Positions 37,691-47,476 of a stretch of 64,000 bases of DNA are shown here, in pieces. The notes beneath the pieces are model-generated. The model had not been told where the DNA came from. It saw only the letters and a program-made list of their open reading frames with translations, and did no database searches. How positions within the stretch are numbered: position 1 is the first letter of the stretch; each line of letters opens with the position of its first letter. The position numbers were made by a program, and so were the translations under genes. The stretch covers positions 2,294,001 to 2,358,000 of the forward strand of contig PUDQ02000010.1 in NCBI GenBank assembly GCA_002964805.2, in the 5' to 3' direction. The DNA comes from Trametes villosa (taxonomy: Eukaryota > Basidiomycota > Agaricomycetes > Polyporales > Polyporaceae).

Positions 37691-38062
37691 GTGAGTTACA
37701 CGCTTCGCACGATGCAGCTGGCTCTCACCTCCATCTTCCGCTGCGCCGACTCGCTCAGGCCGTCTCTCTCGCGCCGCGCTGACGTGTTCGCTGTTCGTTG
37801 GGCGCCCGGAATGATTCGGGGATAAGGTATGTATTGTATTTGTGTTCGTGAACCTTGCTGACCGCCCCTCTGTTCAATCTTGATAGGCTCGGACGACGAT
37901 TGTGAGCTTTGCGCACGCGCAGCGCGCCATCCGGCTTACACGAGGTGCGAAGTCGTCTCGTAGGGGGTGCACGAGCGGACGAGGTGCGGCGGCGGCCGTC
38001 AGTGGATAGAAGACAGCTCGATCGCGGGACGCCGGAGTCTCGCGCTGGTGCCTCTGGCACTC

Positions 38063-40185
38063 AATTAGGCGCCTGAACGACCACCTCGAAATGCACGAAG
38101 TCCGTCGCACGCCACGCCCCCCTCTCCTTCACCACCTTCGCCAGCCGCGCCTTGTTCGCCCACCTCCCGTCTCACGCTTCGAGCACTCATACCGGGTGTT
38201 CGAATCCTGTGGCGCGCCGGGCGCGAGGGTTCGAGCATTCCGGCCCGGGTGCTCTCGACTCCCAGCAGCGGCACGCCGGCTCGGACGACCGACGCGTACT
38301 CTGAGTGCGCGCGGGAAACGTCCAGATCGGGTGGCTCGAGCACACGAAGTGCTCGTCGTCGATGGGCGCGGCGGGGACGTTTCGGTAAGTACATTCTCGG
38401 GCTCCCACGAATTTGACTTACCTTCTGGATGCAGAATCCGCATTGGCGTTTCAAGGAACGGCACCGGCACGTACGTTCCAAGCACTCAAGGGCTGGGCAT
38501 GGCGAGTGCGAGAGGAGGGAGGTGGTGGCGGGACGAACGTCGCGGTGGCGCGAGACCACTCGCTCGAGGTGCGTCGAAATAGGCGCCCGTTTTCTGGCGG
38601 ATGCGCGAAGACATCCCCGACTCGCTCGCCGCGCTTCCGGCTACCACTTCGCGGCCGCAGGACGCGCTCTCGTTCATCCCCGCCGCCTCAGTCGAGTCCC
38701 GGACGCTCGGAAGTGCAACAAGCACTGCTCCGGCATCCTCTTGTTCGCGCGGGCGCTGGCGGAGCATGCAAAGCCGACGAGAGCCACCGGGACGCACCTA
38801 AACTGCATCCCGCGGCGTGTTGTGTGCGCCCGGAGTCCTCGCCGGCCCGGACGGGCTCGAACTGGGGTATGTACCCTTTGTGTCTTGTGCACTCCCGAGC
38901 GTCTCACTGACCTGTTGTATTGCAGAGCTCGTAGAACCAGAGCCTCCTACCGGGCGAAGGCGAGAGCCCGCAGGCGGTGGCGAGCAGCGGGACGTCAAGT
39001 CGAGTCCGCGAGACGGGACTTTGACATTCGACGGACGTCGGAATAGGCGCCCGCGCCACGGGAGTGCGCGAAGACGGCTCCGACGCGCTCGACGCTCTCG
39101 TCGAGGCCGGTTTCTGGCGGGAGAGCGGTACCGGGCTCCTGCCTACCGTGTGCGTCCGCTTGCGGGATGTTCGCCAGCCACGAGCGAGCTCGCCGACGCC
39201 GGCGCGATGCCGTGCTCGCGCGTACGCTCCCTGCTCTCCCGGAGCGCGCGGCACGCGTCCCGGACGCCTCTCGGGCGCGTTCCGGGGAGGGATAACCGGC
39301 TGGGATGTCCTCGTGGCCGCGAGCGAGCGCGAAGTGAAGACGGTACGCACCTTTCCCGTCCTGTGTATCCTCCGGGGCTTGCTGACCTTCGTGTTTGTGC
39401 AGAACCGAGCCCGACGAGGACGTCGCAGGCGCAGGAGCACACCAGGAGACGGGCGAGCGGGAGAGGGCGGGCCGCGGAGGCGCGGTCGACGGCGGCGCAA
39501 GACACTGCTGTTTCGCGTCGCGTCAGAATAGGCGCCCATTCCCGGGCGAGTGCGCGGAGTCGTTTCGCGGCTCCGGGGCACCCTTTCGTGGTGCACCCAG
39601 CCGCTGCGGGTGTCCCGGAGGCTCCCACTCACCTCGATCACGGCCGTACGAGCTTGAGTTGAGGCCGCCAGCGACGTCGAAGGGGAGAACGGTGGGGGTC
39701 CCACCTCGGAGCGCGGAGCGCCCCCAGCAACGGAACGGTACGCACGGTTTCGCATTTTGCTGTTCCGGCCTTCTTGCTGGATTGTATGTTCTTGCAGATG
39801 TCAAGTACGGGAGAGGAGAGCGCGGGGAGCACGACGTGAGAGAGGGAGGTCGGTCGGTCGGTCGGTCGGTCGGTCGGTCGGTCGGTCGGTCGATGTAGAG
39901 TGAAGGAGAGCCGCGGTGGCGGAGTTCGCGAGTTCGCGCAGAGACGTCCAAATAGGCGCCCATCTCCCGCCGTCCAAGAACGCGGATTTCGGCCGCTTTC
40001 GGTTTCTGCGCCGCGCTGTTGTTCTCGAGGTTACCTTGTAGTAGTACCCTTTGCCGTCCGCCATAATGCGAGCATTTCCGACCCGCAGAACCCGAGAGCG
40101 AGCCTGAGTCCCCCGGTGAAGTCCAGGTGCCTCCGCCTCCCCCCACCGCCGTCCAGCGAGTGTCCAGCGTCAAACTAGGCCACAT
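38063..40185. repeat. Tandem repeat array 2, 420-515 bp units with intron-like segments
   Basis: The anchor AATAGGCGCCC occurs at 38578, 39042, 39527 and 39951, with diverged forms near 38063 (AATTAGGCGCC) and 40169. Between anchors lie plus-strand intron-like segments: 38395-38434, 38867-38925, 39343-39402 and 39738-39797, the last three 59-60 nt long, each with GT(A/C)NGY-type donors and a CAG acceptor and most with a CTGAC/TTGAC branch. In the frame through the anchor all four units read V-x-I-G-A-(R/H), but that frame does not stay open through every unit. It looks like tandem duplication of an exon-intron unit, now degenerate or non-coding. Confidence 0.65.
39848..39892. repeat. GGTC tetranucleotide microsatellite
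   Basis: About eleven uninterrupted copies of GGTC/CGGT. It lies inside array 2, directly after the intron-like segment 39738-39797. Confidence 0.95.
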
Positions 40186-40417
40186 TCTCGACGCAGAGTC
40201 CGTGAATCCATCCGGAAGATCTTGCTGAGCATCCCAGATAGTCGCGCCCGAGATCCAGCGCGCGACCCGATCCAGCCAGCGGCGAGCGCAGAGTCCAACT
40301 CCCGCCGCAGCCCCCGCTCGCCTACGCACGCACCGCCACCCCCGCGCACCGCCACCGCGGCCTTCTGCTCCCTCTCTCTCTCGCCGTGCACAAATATATA
40401 TCGCATATCGGTTTGTA

Positions 40418-42811
40418 ACTACCCATGAGCCTTCCACATGCACAAGCCGGCGCCGTGCCGACGCAACCCTATATATCTGGCCAAAGTGGATCCAATATTG
40501 AACGTTGAACTCGGCGCACCAAGTTTAAGTTATCAGTCATAGCATCGTAGAGAACAAACTAAACCGTACGACGTCACGACAGAGACCACGCTCCGAAATA
40601 TGAGCGCGACTTGAATGACGCTCTTATACACCGTTGAACACGATCACAACTTGGCCTGAGTATCCGCAATTTGCAGAACACTAGAAAGCTAATCAGCAAT
40701 TGCACTTAAACAAGACACGAGTGCACCCACAGCTTCCCCGTGTTCCCGCCCTCAAATAGGAGGCGCAGCGACTCAGGCGCGTTCTCAATACCCTTGACGA
40801 TATGGAAACGTCGCTTCAGGCTGCCGTCCTTCAGCCAAGACGCGATCTCGCGCTGCGCCTCGGGATACCGCTTCGCGTAATCGAAGCTAACAGGCGGTCA
40901 GCAGAACATACGGGGGGCGGGATGCATGCACGGAGGACTTACACAATGAAGCCCTCGATCTTAGCGCGTTGTGCGATCAGGTTCGTGTATGTTGATAGGC
41001 CTTTAGGCTTAGCGTTGTCTAGGAAATCGTGTCAGCGCCGTAACTAGCATATAAAGTGGTGAGCCTCACTGTAATCGGAAATGGCACCTGAAGCAAACCA
41101 ATGAGCGATATTTCAGTGTCAACACGAAGATCTTACCGCAGAGCACAATCCGCGCCTTCTGCTTGAGCCGTGTCAACATAAAGTTGAGGATGTCGCCGCC
41201 GACGTTGTCGAAGTAGACGTCCAGGTAGCCGACCGACTTGCGGAAATCCTCGTAGAACGTCGGGCTCTTGTAGTTGAACGCCTTGTCCACGCCGAGGTCC
41301 TTCTCGAGCCACTCGCACTTGTCCGGCGACCCGGCAATGGCATATACCTTCGCGCCCAGCTTCTTGCCGATTTGGCACACAACAGAACCCGTCGCGCCAG
41401 CGGCCCCTGAGACGACGAGGGTTTCTCCGGCCTTGATCTTCCCGACGTCAAGGAGACCCTGAAGTGGTGTGAGGTTAATGGACGCTACGACATGCTGAGT
41501 CGTGTACGTACGAAGTACGCGGTCAAACCTAGAAAGAAGAAGAATGTGAGCACAGATGGGCGCATCTTTGGGGCAGCATCACATACCCGTTGAGCCAAGA
41601 GGGCCCAAATAGTCTAGCACATCCACCCCTGGTTGGGTCCTGATATTCTAGCTAAGCTGCGTGGTCTCATATGTCATGTTGTGGACTATACACTTACTGC
41701 ACCTTTTGCGCGAGCTTGTCGGCGTGCACGCCGTATTCGGCCCAGCCTGAAAGCTGCGTCAGCGAAGTCTGCGAAGACGCCGGGGGCATCCGTCCATATA
41801 ACACATCGTAGCACATGAATCACGCTGCAATCTCTGACCAATTGCAGCATCCTTTTTGTGAAGGTGCGCCATGTTGAACACACTCAGAATGTAGCGCGGA
41901 AACAGTGTTACATGCCACTACGGTAGCATGGATTGAGACACCGAAAGCACATCGGACATTGGCTACGATGTGCTTTCGAGGTAACAAGTCGTTGCATAGA
42001 ACCATGCCCCCTGTGAGTGCTATGGAGGAGCAACTGCCGCATAAACATACCAAACGTCCCGCTGACAATGTCCCCCTTCTTGAACTTGCTGCCCTCGCCC
42101 GCCTCGACGACCTCCCCAAGGACGAGCGCGCGCATGACCTCTCCGATCTGCACCGGGGGTAGGTAGCTCCGCGCATCGTTCAGCCAGCCGCGCATGGCGG
42201 GGTCGATGGACGCGTAGAGCGACTTGACGAGGATCTGGCCTGCGCCCGGCTTGAGGTCGAACGGCACGACCTCCTCCTTGAAGGTGCTGGCCGTGACGCC
42301 TGCCTTGGGCCGCTCTGCGAGCGTGATCTTCTTGTACTGCTTCGGGGCCATGGTGCGGGTGGTTATGGGAGGTTGGAGGAGGAAAGGGGAGGATAGGGAG
42401 CGTTGGGTGCAGGATGTACCCCGCAGGCAAAGGTCATAACCGGGTCGGGCTTTTGGGGAGACCGATCAAGGTCATACCACCGTGTGGGGAATTGCGGCTG
42501 AAATTGCGCTTGGGTTTCTTCGGCGCGACCCTCGCAAACACCCTTCGTCCACACTGGGGGCCATGAGGGATGCACAGGTGCGACGAGCAAGATATCAGCA
42601 GCTTCGTAGGATGAGTAGCGGTACAAGATGAATCCATCTGAATTTCGGACTCCAGACGGTCTTGCAGGAAGCGCCCGGTTTGACGCGCAGCGCGTCAAGG
42701 GGTGCGCGTCTCCCGTGATCACGACGCGTCATGGACATGTGAAAGTCCGGATCAGAGCGTGTCTCTCCTCGTCCCTCTCGCATCGCCTGGGGAAGGCTTC
42801 TTGCCCACCGG
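40418..42811. repeat. Direct repeat copy B of the 2.3-2.4 kb segment
   Basis: Counterpart of 27919-30249, same orientation. Small insertions relative to copy A include about 10 bases near 42630 and about 20 near 42770. Its right end lies about 100 bases before the citrate synthase ATG; copy A has no trace of citrate synthase to its right. Confidence 0.92.
40706..42351 (-). CDS. NADP-dependent MDR oxidoreductase, copy B
   Basis: Same exon-intron layout and function as copy A. In every exon I compared (N-terminal exon, WAEYGVHADKLAQ exon, Rossmann exon, DNAKPKGLSTYTNL exon, FDYAKRYPEAQREI exon) the protein is identical to copy A while the DNA carries many third-position changes. The only protein difference seen is the extreme C-terminus: GKLWVHSCLV* here against GKLWVHPSSLC* in copy A. 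ATG at 42349-42351, stop at 40706-40708. Divergently transcribed from citrate synthase; the shared region contains ATATATA at 42818. Identical cores imply both copies are under purifying selection or are homogenised by gene conversion. Confidence 0.9.
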
Positions 42812-42817
42812 GTGCAC

Positions 42818-42824
42818 ATATATA
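42818..42824 (+). promoter_or_regulatory. TATA-like element of citrate synthase
   Basis: ATATATA about 90 bases upstream of the ATG at 42912, just outside the duplicated segment. Placement fits a fungal TATA box; assignment is by position only. Confidence 0.45.
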
Positions 42825-42911
42825 CCATCCCCACAACGTTGAACAAGCTCCGGGTACACCTTTCACTCTTACCACCACCACCACCGCCACCGTGAGATAC
42901 ATACCGCAGCT

Positions 42912-45900
42912 ATGGGCCGTCCTACGACCACGCAGCAGGAGAATACCCCACAGGACAGCCTTACAGTCCGGGACAACCGCACTGGGAAGGTCTACACCAT
43001 CCCGTGAGTTTGTACGATGAGCAAGAGCAAGAGTGCCGCGAGGTGTCTGATCAACTGTGGTTAGAATTGCCGACAATGCGATACCCGCGACAGCGTTCAA
43101 GGTGATGGCCGCGCCGCAGAAGCCCGGAGAGCGCGAGGAGAACGAGACAGAGAAGGGTCTTCGTGTGCAGGACAAGGGCTTTCTGAATACCGCCGTCATC
43201 CGTAGCGAGATTACTTACATTGACGGGGATGTTGGCAGTGAGTCCCCTTGCTCACATACTCATGGCTGTGTACTAACACCTCTGGGCAGTCCTCCGCTAC
43301 AGGTGAGCCTTTGGCCTTACTACGCACCCATACGGGCGGTAGCTAAGTTGCTGTGTCGTAGAGGATACCCCATTGAGCAACTCGCGCTGCACTCATCTCA
43401 CCTGGAATCCGCATACTTGCTCATCTACGGCTCTCTTCCGACGAAAGACCAGTTCAAGTTCTTTGAGAGCGAGGTGATGCGGCACTCCGTCATGCACTCC
43501 GACGCCGAGGGCTTCTTCAGGTCCTTCAGGTCAGCACTCCCAGCACGTCCGCCAGCCCTGCCGTATTGACGTGAACTGTCCTGTGCCAGATACGACGCAC
43601 ACCCGATGAGCATGCTCACGAGCGCATTTGCGATGCTTGGCTCATACTACAGCGAGGCGAACCCATCCCTGCAAGGTGAGCGGTAGTGCAGAAGCCCCGT
43701 AACCCGTTACAACTCACTAAACGCGCCGCGGCTGCTTAGGGCAGCGTTTGTACACCAAGGGGGACAAGGCGTCGCTGGAGACGATGGATAGGCAAATATA
43801 CCGCCTGATAGGCAAGGCTACTACCCTGGCAGCGTAAGCCACCCGCTCCTGTGCTGCGTCCGCCTGTATTGACAACCACTTAGGATGGCGTACCGCGTGC
43901 GGCAAGGCCGCAACTTCGTCACGCCCCCGACAGGCCTCAGTTACACCGGCTCGTACGTGTTCCCTCATTAACGTATCCGCGCGCGCAGTCTGATGACTGT
44001 ATGCGCTTGCCAGGTTCCTGTACCAGATGGATCACCTCGGGGAGGAGAACTACGCGCCGAATCCCATCCTCGAGAAGGCACTCGACGTGCTGTTCCTCAT
44101 CCACGCGGACCACGAGCTCAACGCGTCGTGTACCACCGTGCTACAGACAGGCAGCTCGCTCGTGGACCCGTATTCTGCGGTCGCGTACGTGCTGCTATCT
44201 ACGTGAGATACTGTTAACTGATGCGTGGCTGTGGTGTAGAGCGGGAACCGCTTCGTTATAGTGAGTGATCAGTTCGTTGTATGCGTTCCCGCAACTAACA
44301 CAGATTGTGTAGCGGACCTTTGCATGGTATGCAGGTAGTCCAGCTGGCGAGGCGAACAGTTGTTCTAACCGAGCATCAGGCGGTGCAAATGAGGCTGTCA
44401 TTCGGATGCTCATCTCTATAGGAAGCCCGCAGAACGTGCCAGAGTTCCTCGAGGCGGTCAAGCGGAAAGAGAAGACGCTGTCTGGCTTCGGGCACCGGTG
44501 CGTGCATTCGCACTACGATACATCCCAGAGGCTGTGAGAACTGAACCGCCGAGAACAGGGTTTACAAAACTGTAAGTTGACCGGCGTCATCACCATCGAA
44601 CCTCCGTTGACGTCGCCGGTTCGCAGTCCGACCCGCGCTCGTTCATCGTGCGGAAGACCGCAGACGAGGTGTTCAAGGTGTAAGTCGTCATGGCGCAGTC
44701 GCTCCCATGTGCCCGGGCAGGTTACGAACAGATGACGCGCAGGACTGGGAGAGATGCACTGCTCGAGACGGCAATGGCGCTGCACGATGCGGCGATGAAA
44801 GACGAGTACTTCGTGAAGCGCAAGCTCGCCCCTAACGTGGACTTTTGGTACGTCCGATCGGCTTATTGTCTGTGTCACCTCGGTCGCTGATCTCATCCGC
44901 CGTGCTGCAGGAGGTGAGTTGATTCTGCTCGTGTACAACCGCGCGCTCACCGTCTACAACGTCCGTGCTGCATCGTGGTGGTTCAGCGGCCTCATTTACC
45001 GCGCCATGGGTAAGTTTACGCGGGGCAGCGCTCCGTGCCTGTTCCCTCGCCGATAGTTCCGCGGGACTGCAGAGCGCTGACGCCGTCGTCCCCCAGGCTT
45101 CCCCCTGGACTTCTTCCCGGTGCTGTTCGTCGTCCCGCGCGTGGTCGGGTGGCTCGCGCACTGGCGCCAGATGATGCTGCAGGAGGGCGGCGTGAAGATC
45201 TGGCGCCCGCGACAGGTGCGTGTCCCGGGCATTAGAACGTATTTGCAGCGCGGTTATAACCGTAAAGCGCCAAACTACGAACATGAGCTCAGCGCTGATT
45301 TTGCGCGAGTTGGAGCCCATGGCCAGCTTTGAAGCGGGTTCATATCGATAGACCGCTGCGTTTTTAAGCTGCTCAGGGATCCTTGGAGCGTCCAGGTCGA
45401 GCCGCCACGCACCACGGCGCACCACGTTCTAGCAGCTCTCGCCCGCATTTGCTGTGGCAGTCAGTCAGGGTTAGCCCCCTCGACTGAGTGTGTTCGCTGC
45501 TCGTGCGCTGCGCAAACTGCCATGAGGCTGCTCTTACCAGCTCAGGACGGTGCGAGGGTTTGCGACGAGACACTTCAACGTTCGTATCACCTGATTCGCC
45601 CTGGAATCCGAGCAGAACAGGCCAGCATTGTCCGGCCTGCGTTTGCGGTACGGCGTTGCACGTGTGCGCAGGGCGCGCTCCAAGCTCCATGAGCACAGAG
45701 CAGCGCAAAATTCCAACGGTCTATCGATATGAAATCCACTGCAAACCGCGGTGGGGCGGTTATCACCTCTGGCAAATACGCTCTACTGCTGCAGCCGCCG
45801 GGCGTCGTTGCGTCCGGAGGCTGTGCTGGGAAATGGCCATCCACTGAACGTGATTCGCGTGCAGGTTTACGTTGGGCCGTCGAAGCGCGAGTACGTTCCC

Positions 45901-46076
45901 GTGGAGGAGCGTGTTCCGGTCGAGGGAGCGCGGCAGACGCCGTCGCGCGTCGAGCACGGAGGGTGAGTGAATTGCGGACGCGCGGTGATGTGCCCGGTGG
46001 GGGCGTGGCTGACGCGGGCGTGTAGGATTACGAAGCGGACGATGCTGGCCACGTTCAAGGGGAAGAGCAAGCTGTG
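42912..46076 (+). CDS. Citrate synthase, peroxisomal (C-terminal SKL)
   Basis: Condenses acetyl-CoA and oxaloacetate to citrate. No mitochondrial presequence ([20 protein letters not shown]); the C-terminus is KGKSKL*, a canonical PTS1, pointing to the glyoxylate cycle and acetyl-CoA handling in peroxisomes. Domain landmarks: [67 protein letters not shown] (catalytic His), [34 protein letters not shown] (catalytic Asp), [20 protein letters not shown]. At least fifteen exons, several tiny: 43290-43302 (13 nt), 44240-44260 (21), 44313-44326 (14), 44559-44571 (13) and 44911-44913 (3). The intron splitting RPRQ from VYVG is about 650 nt and contains a MITE-like insert. All tiny exons are needed to keep invariant residues, which supports them. 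Confidence 0.95.
44911..44913 (+). other. 3-nt microexon (GAG) of citrate synthase
   Basis: Sequence CTGCAG|GAG|GTGAGT. The upstream exon ends GAC TTT TG at 44847 with donor GTACGT; the downstream exon begins CGGCCTC at 44987 after TTCAG. Including GAG gives F-W-S-G-L, the conserved NVDFWSGLIY; skipping it gives F-C-G-L. Flanking introns would be 63 and 73 nt, normal for this gene, instead of one of about 139 nt. Confidence 0.8.
45339..45733. mobile_element. MITE-like element inside citrate synthase intron
   Basis: A 17-bp perfect terminal inverted repeat, TTCATATCGATAGACCG at 45339-45355 and its complement at 45717-45733. Complementarity continues imperfectly inward (shared GCTGCTC and TTGGAGCG blocks) for about 50 bases. 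Total about 395 bp, no transposase. No target-site duplication is obvious. It explains why this intron is about ten times longer than the others in the gene. Confidence 0.7.
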
Positions 46077-46572
46077 AGCGCTGGCTGCAACAACGTCCGA
46101 GCCGGTCGACACGCGGTGGACGACGGGCGGGCGTCGTCGAGGACGAGGGACTCTGGAGGGAGCCGACGAGGAACGCGCCGTCGATCGAGTACTTACCGAT
46201 TTGTGATTTATTTATGCACGGCCCTGGCCGGATTGGACAACGACACTTGGCGCTTGGCATCAGGGGAGGCGGACGACGGGCGAGGGCGGCCGCGGGCTGC
46301 CGTGCGCGCCTGCGACCGGAGAGGGGCGCGGCGCGGAGCCGGATCAGGGGGGCGTCGCGCCGGGCGGGGATCGGTGGTCTGGGATGTTTTGGCGTGTTTG
46401 TGTGTCGCGCGGTTGCCGCGTTACGAGGCCCACGCGGGGACCCTGCCCGTTTTCGCTTTTCTTCCCGTCCTCCCAACTCTCTTCTCTCCGTCTGCCTCGC
46501 GCCTCTCGCCCCCTCCCCGTCCATATAACCCGCCCCCGAGCTCCCTGCTCCATTCTTTACACGTCGCTCACG
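46077..46572. promoter_or_regulatory. Promoter region of the GPI protein, TATA-like at 46524
   Basis: About 500 bases. TATAA at 46524-46528 sits 45-49 bases before the ATG, preceded by long pyrimidine-rich runs (ctccgtctgcctcgcgcctc), a typical strong fungal promoter. The region also holds the citrate synthase 3' UTR. Confidence 0.45.
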
Positions 46573-47476
46573 ATGTACTCCACTCTCGTTTCCGTCGCTC
46601 TCTTCTCCGCGCTCGCCATCCAGGGAGCTCTCGCTGACTTCACCGTCAACACCCCCGAGATCGTCCAGGTACGTCTCGCGTCAACTCGCCCCCGCCCGTC
46701 CCGGACGGATTCCCGCGGGCATGCAAAGAAGACTGCAGCGGCTAACCTTGTTCGCTTTCTGCCTGGCAGTGCGAGCCCACGAAGCTCACTTGGGACAGCA
46801 CCGGTGCCAAGTCGTACAACGTCATCATCGTCCCCAACGAGGACCCCTGCAATGGCGTCCTGTGAGTTTGCGTCCCTCCCTGCGTCTTCGAAGAGTCAAA
46901 CTGACCGCCTGGTAACAGCGCTGACCTTGGCGACCACTCGATCAACCACATCACCTTCACGCCGACCCTGCAGGAGGGTGCGCAGGTCATGGTTTCCGTC
47001 CTGGACTCCAACGAGGATGAGGGCTGGAGCGGCGTAGTATGTCCATTTCCTGATAGGTATCGACTTCCTCAATCTGAGATGTGGCGATCTTCCAGGTCAC
47101 CGTCAAGAAGGGCAACGACACCTCGTGCTTGCCTGGCGCCAAGGCGTCGTCCTCTGCGGCGGCTTCTTCGTCCGCGGCGGGTTCCTCTGCGCCCGCTCTG
47201 ACTGCGCTCGCCGGCACCACGTACGTCGATTTCCATGGCTAGGTGGCGGCACAGTGCTGATTGATTTGGAACAACAGCCTCGTTGTCAACCCGGCCGCTG
47301 CCCCCACCTCTGTTTCGGCTGCCCCCGCTGCGCCGTCCAGCTCTGGTGCCGCGACCGCGGTCGGTGCCGCCAACGCTGGTGTCCTCGGCGGCCAGAATGG
47401 CGCCCTCTCCTCGGTCCAGGTCTCCGCATCCGCGCTCCTCCTTACCCTGGGCGCTATTGCGGCGGTCGCCCTCTAA
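46573..47476 (+). CDS. GPI-anchored Ser/Ala-rich cell-surface protein (Kre9/PF10342-like)
   Basis: Five exons. Signal peptide MYSTLVSVALFSALAIQGAL with cleavage likely after ALA, then DFTVNTPEIVQCEPTKLTWD and KSYNVIIVPNEDPCNGVL, SINHITFTPTLQEGAQVMVS, VLDSNEDEGWSG, VTVKKGNDTSCLPGAK. This is the immunoglobulin-like N-terminal domain common in fungal Ser/Thr-rich GPI proteins, with two Cys pairs possible. A long Ser/Ala linker (SSSAAASSSAAGSSAPA) and a hydrophobic C-terminus (ASALLLTLGAIAAVAL*) form the O-glycosylated stalk and GPI attachment signal, with the omega site probably among NAG/GGQNG. Location is plasma membrane or cell wall; exact role unknown. Confidence 0.88.

Noticed and set aside
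38185..38215. TGTTCGAATCCTG resembles a tRNA T-loop.
   Set aside because: No matching acceptor stem, anticodon arm or D-arm could be found around it; it lies inside the GC-rich block.
39395..39898. Frame ending in a Ser-Val-Gly-Arg repeat as a repeat protein.
   Set aside because: The repeat is just the GGTC microsatellite read in one frame; it reads equally as an Arg-Pro-Thr-Asp repeat on the other strand.
30250..40417. The 10-kb block as a transposon with the oxidoreductase copies as terminal repeats.
   Set aside because: No transposase, integrase, reverse transcriptase or inverted ends were found, and LTRs would not contain a complete intron-bearing host gene. Segmental duplication is simpler.
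28197..46076. A secondary-metabolite gene cluster formed by the two oxidoreductases and citrate synthase.
   Set aside because: No synthase, P450, transporter or pathway regulator is present; the enzymes are ordinary primary-metabolism types.
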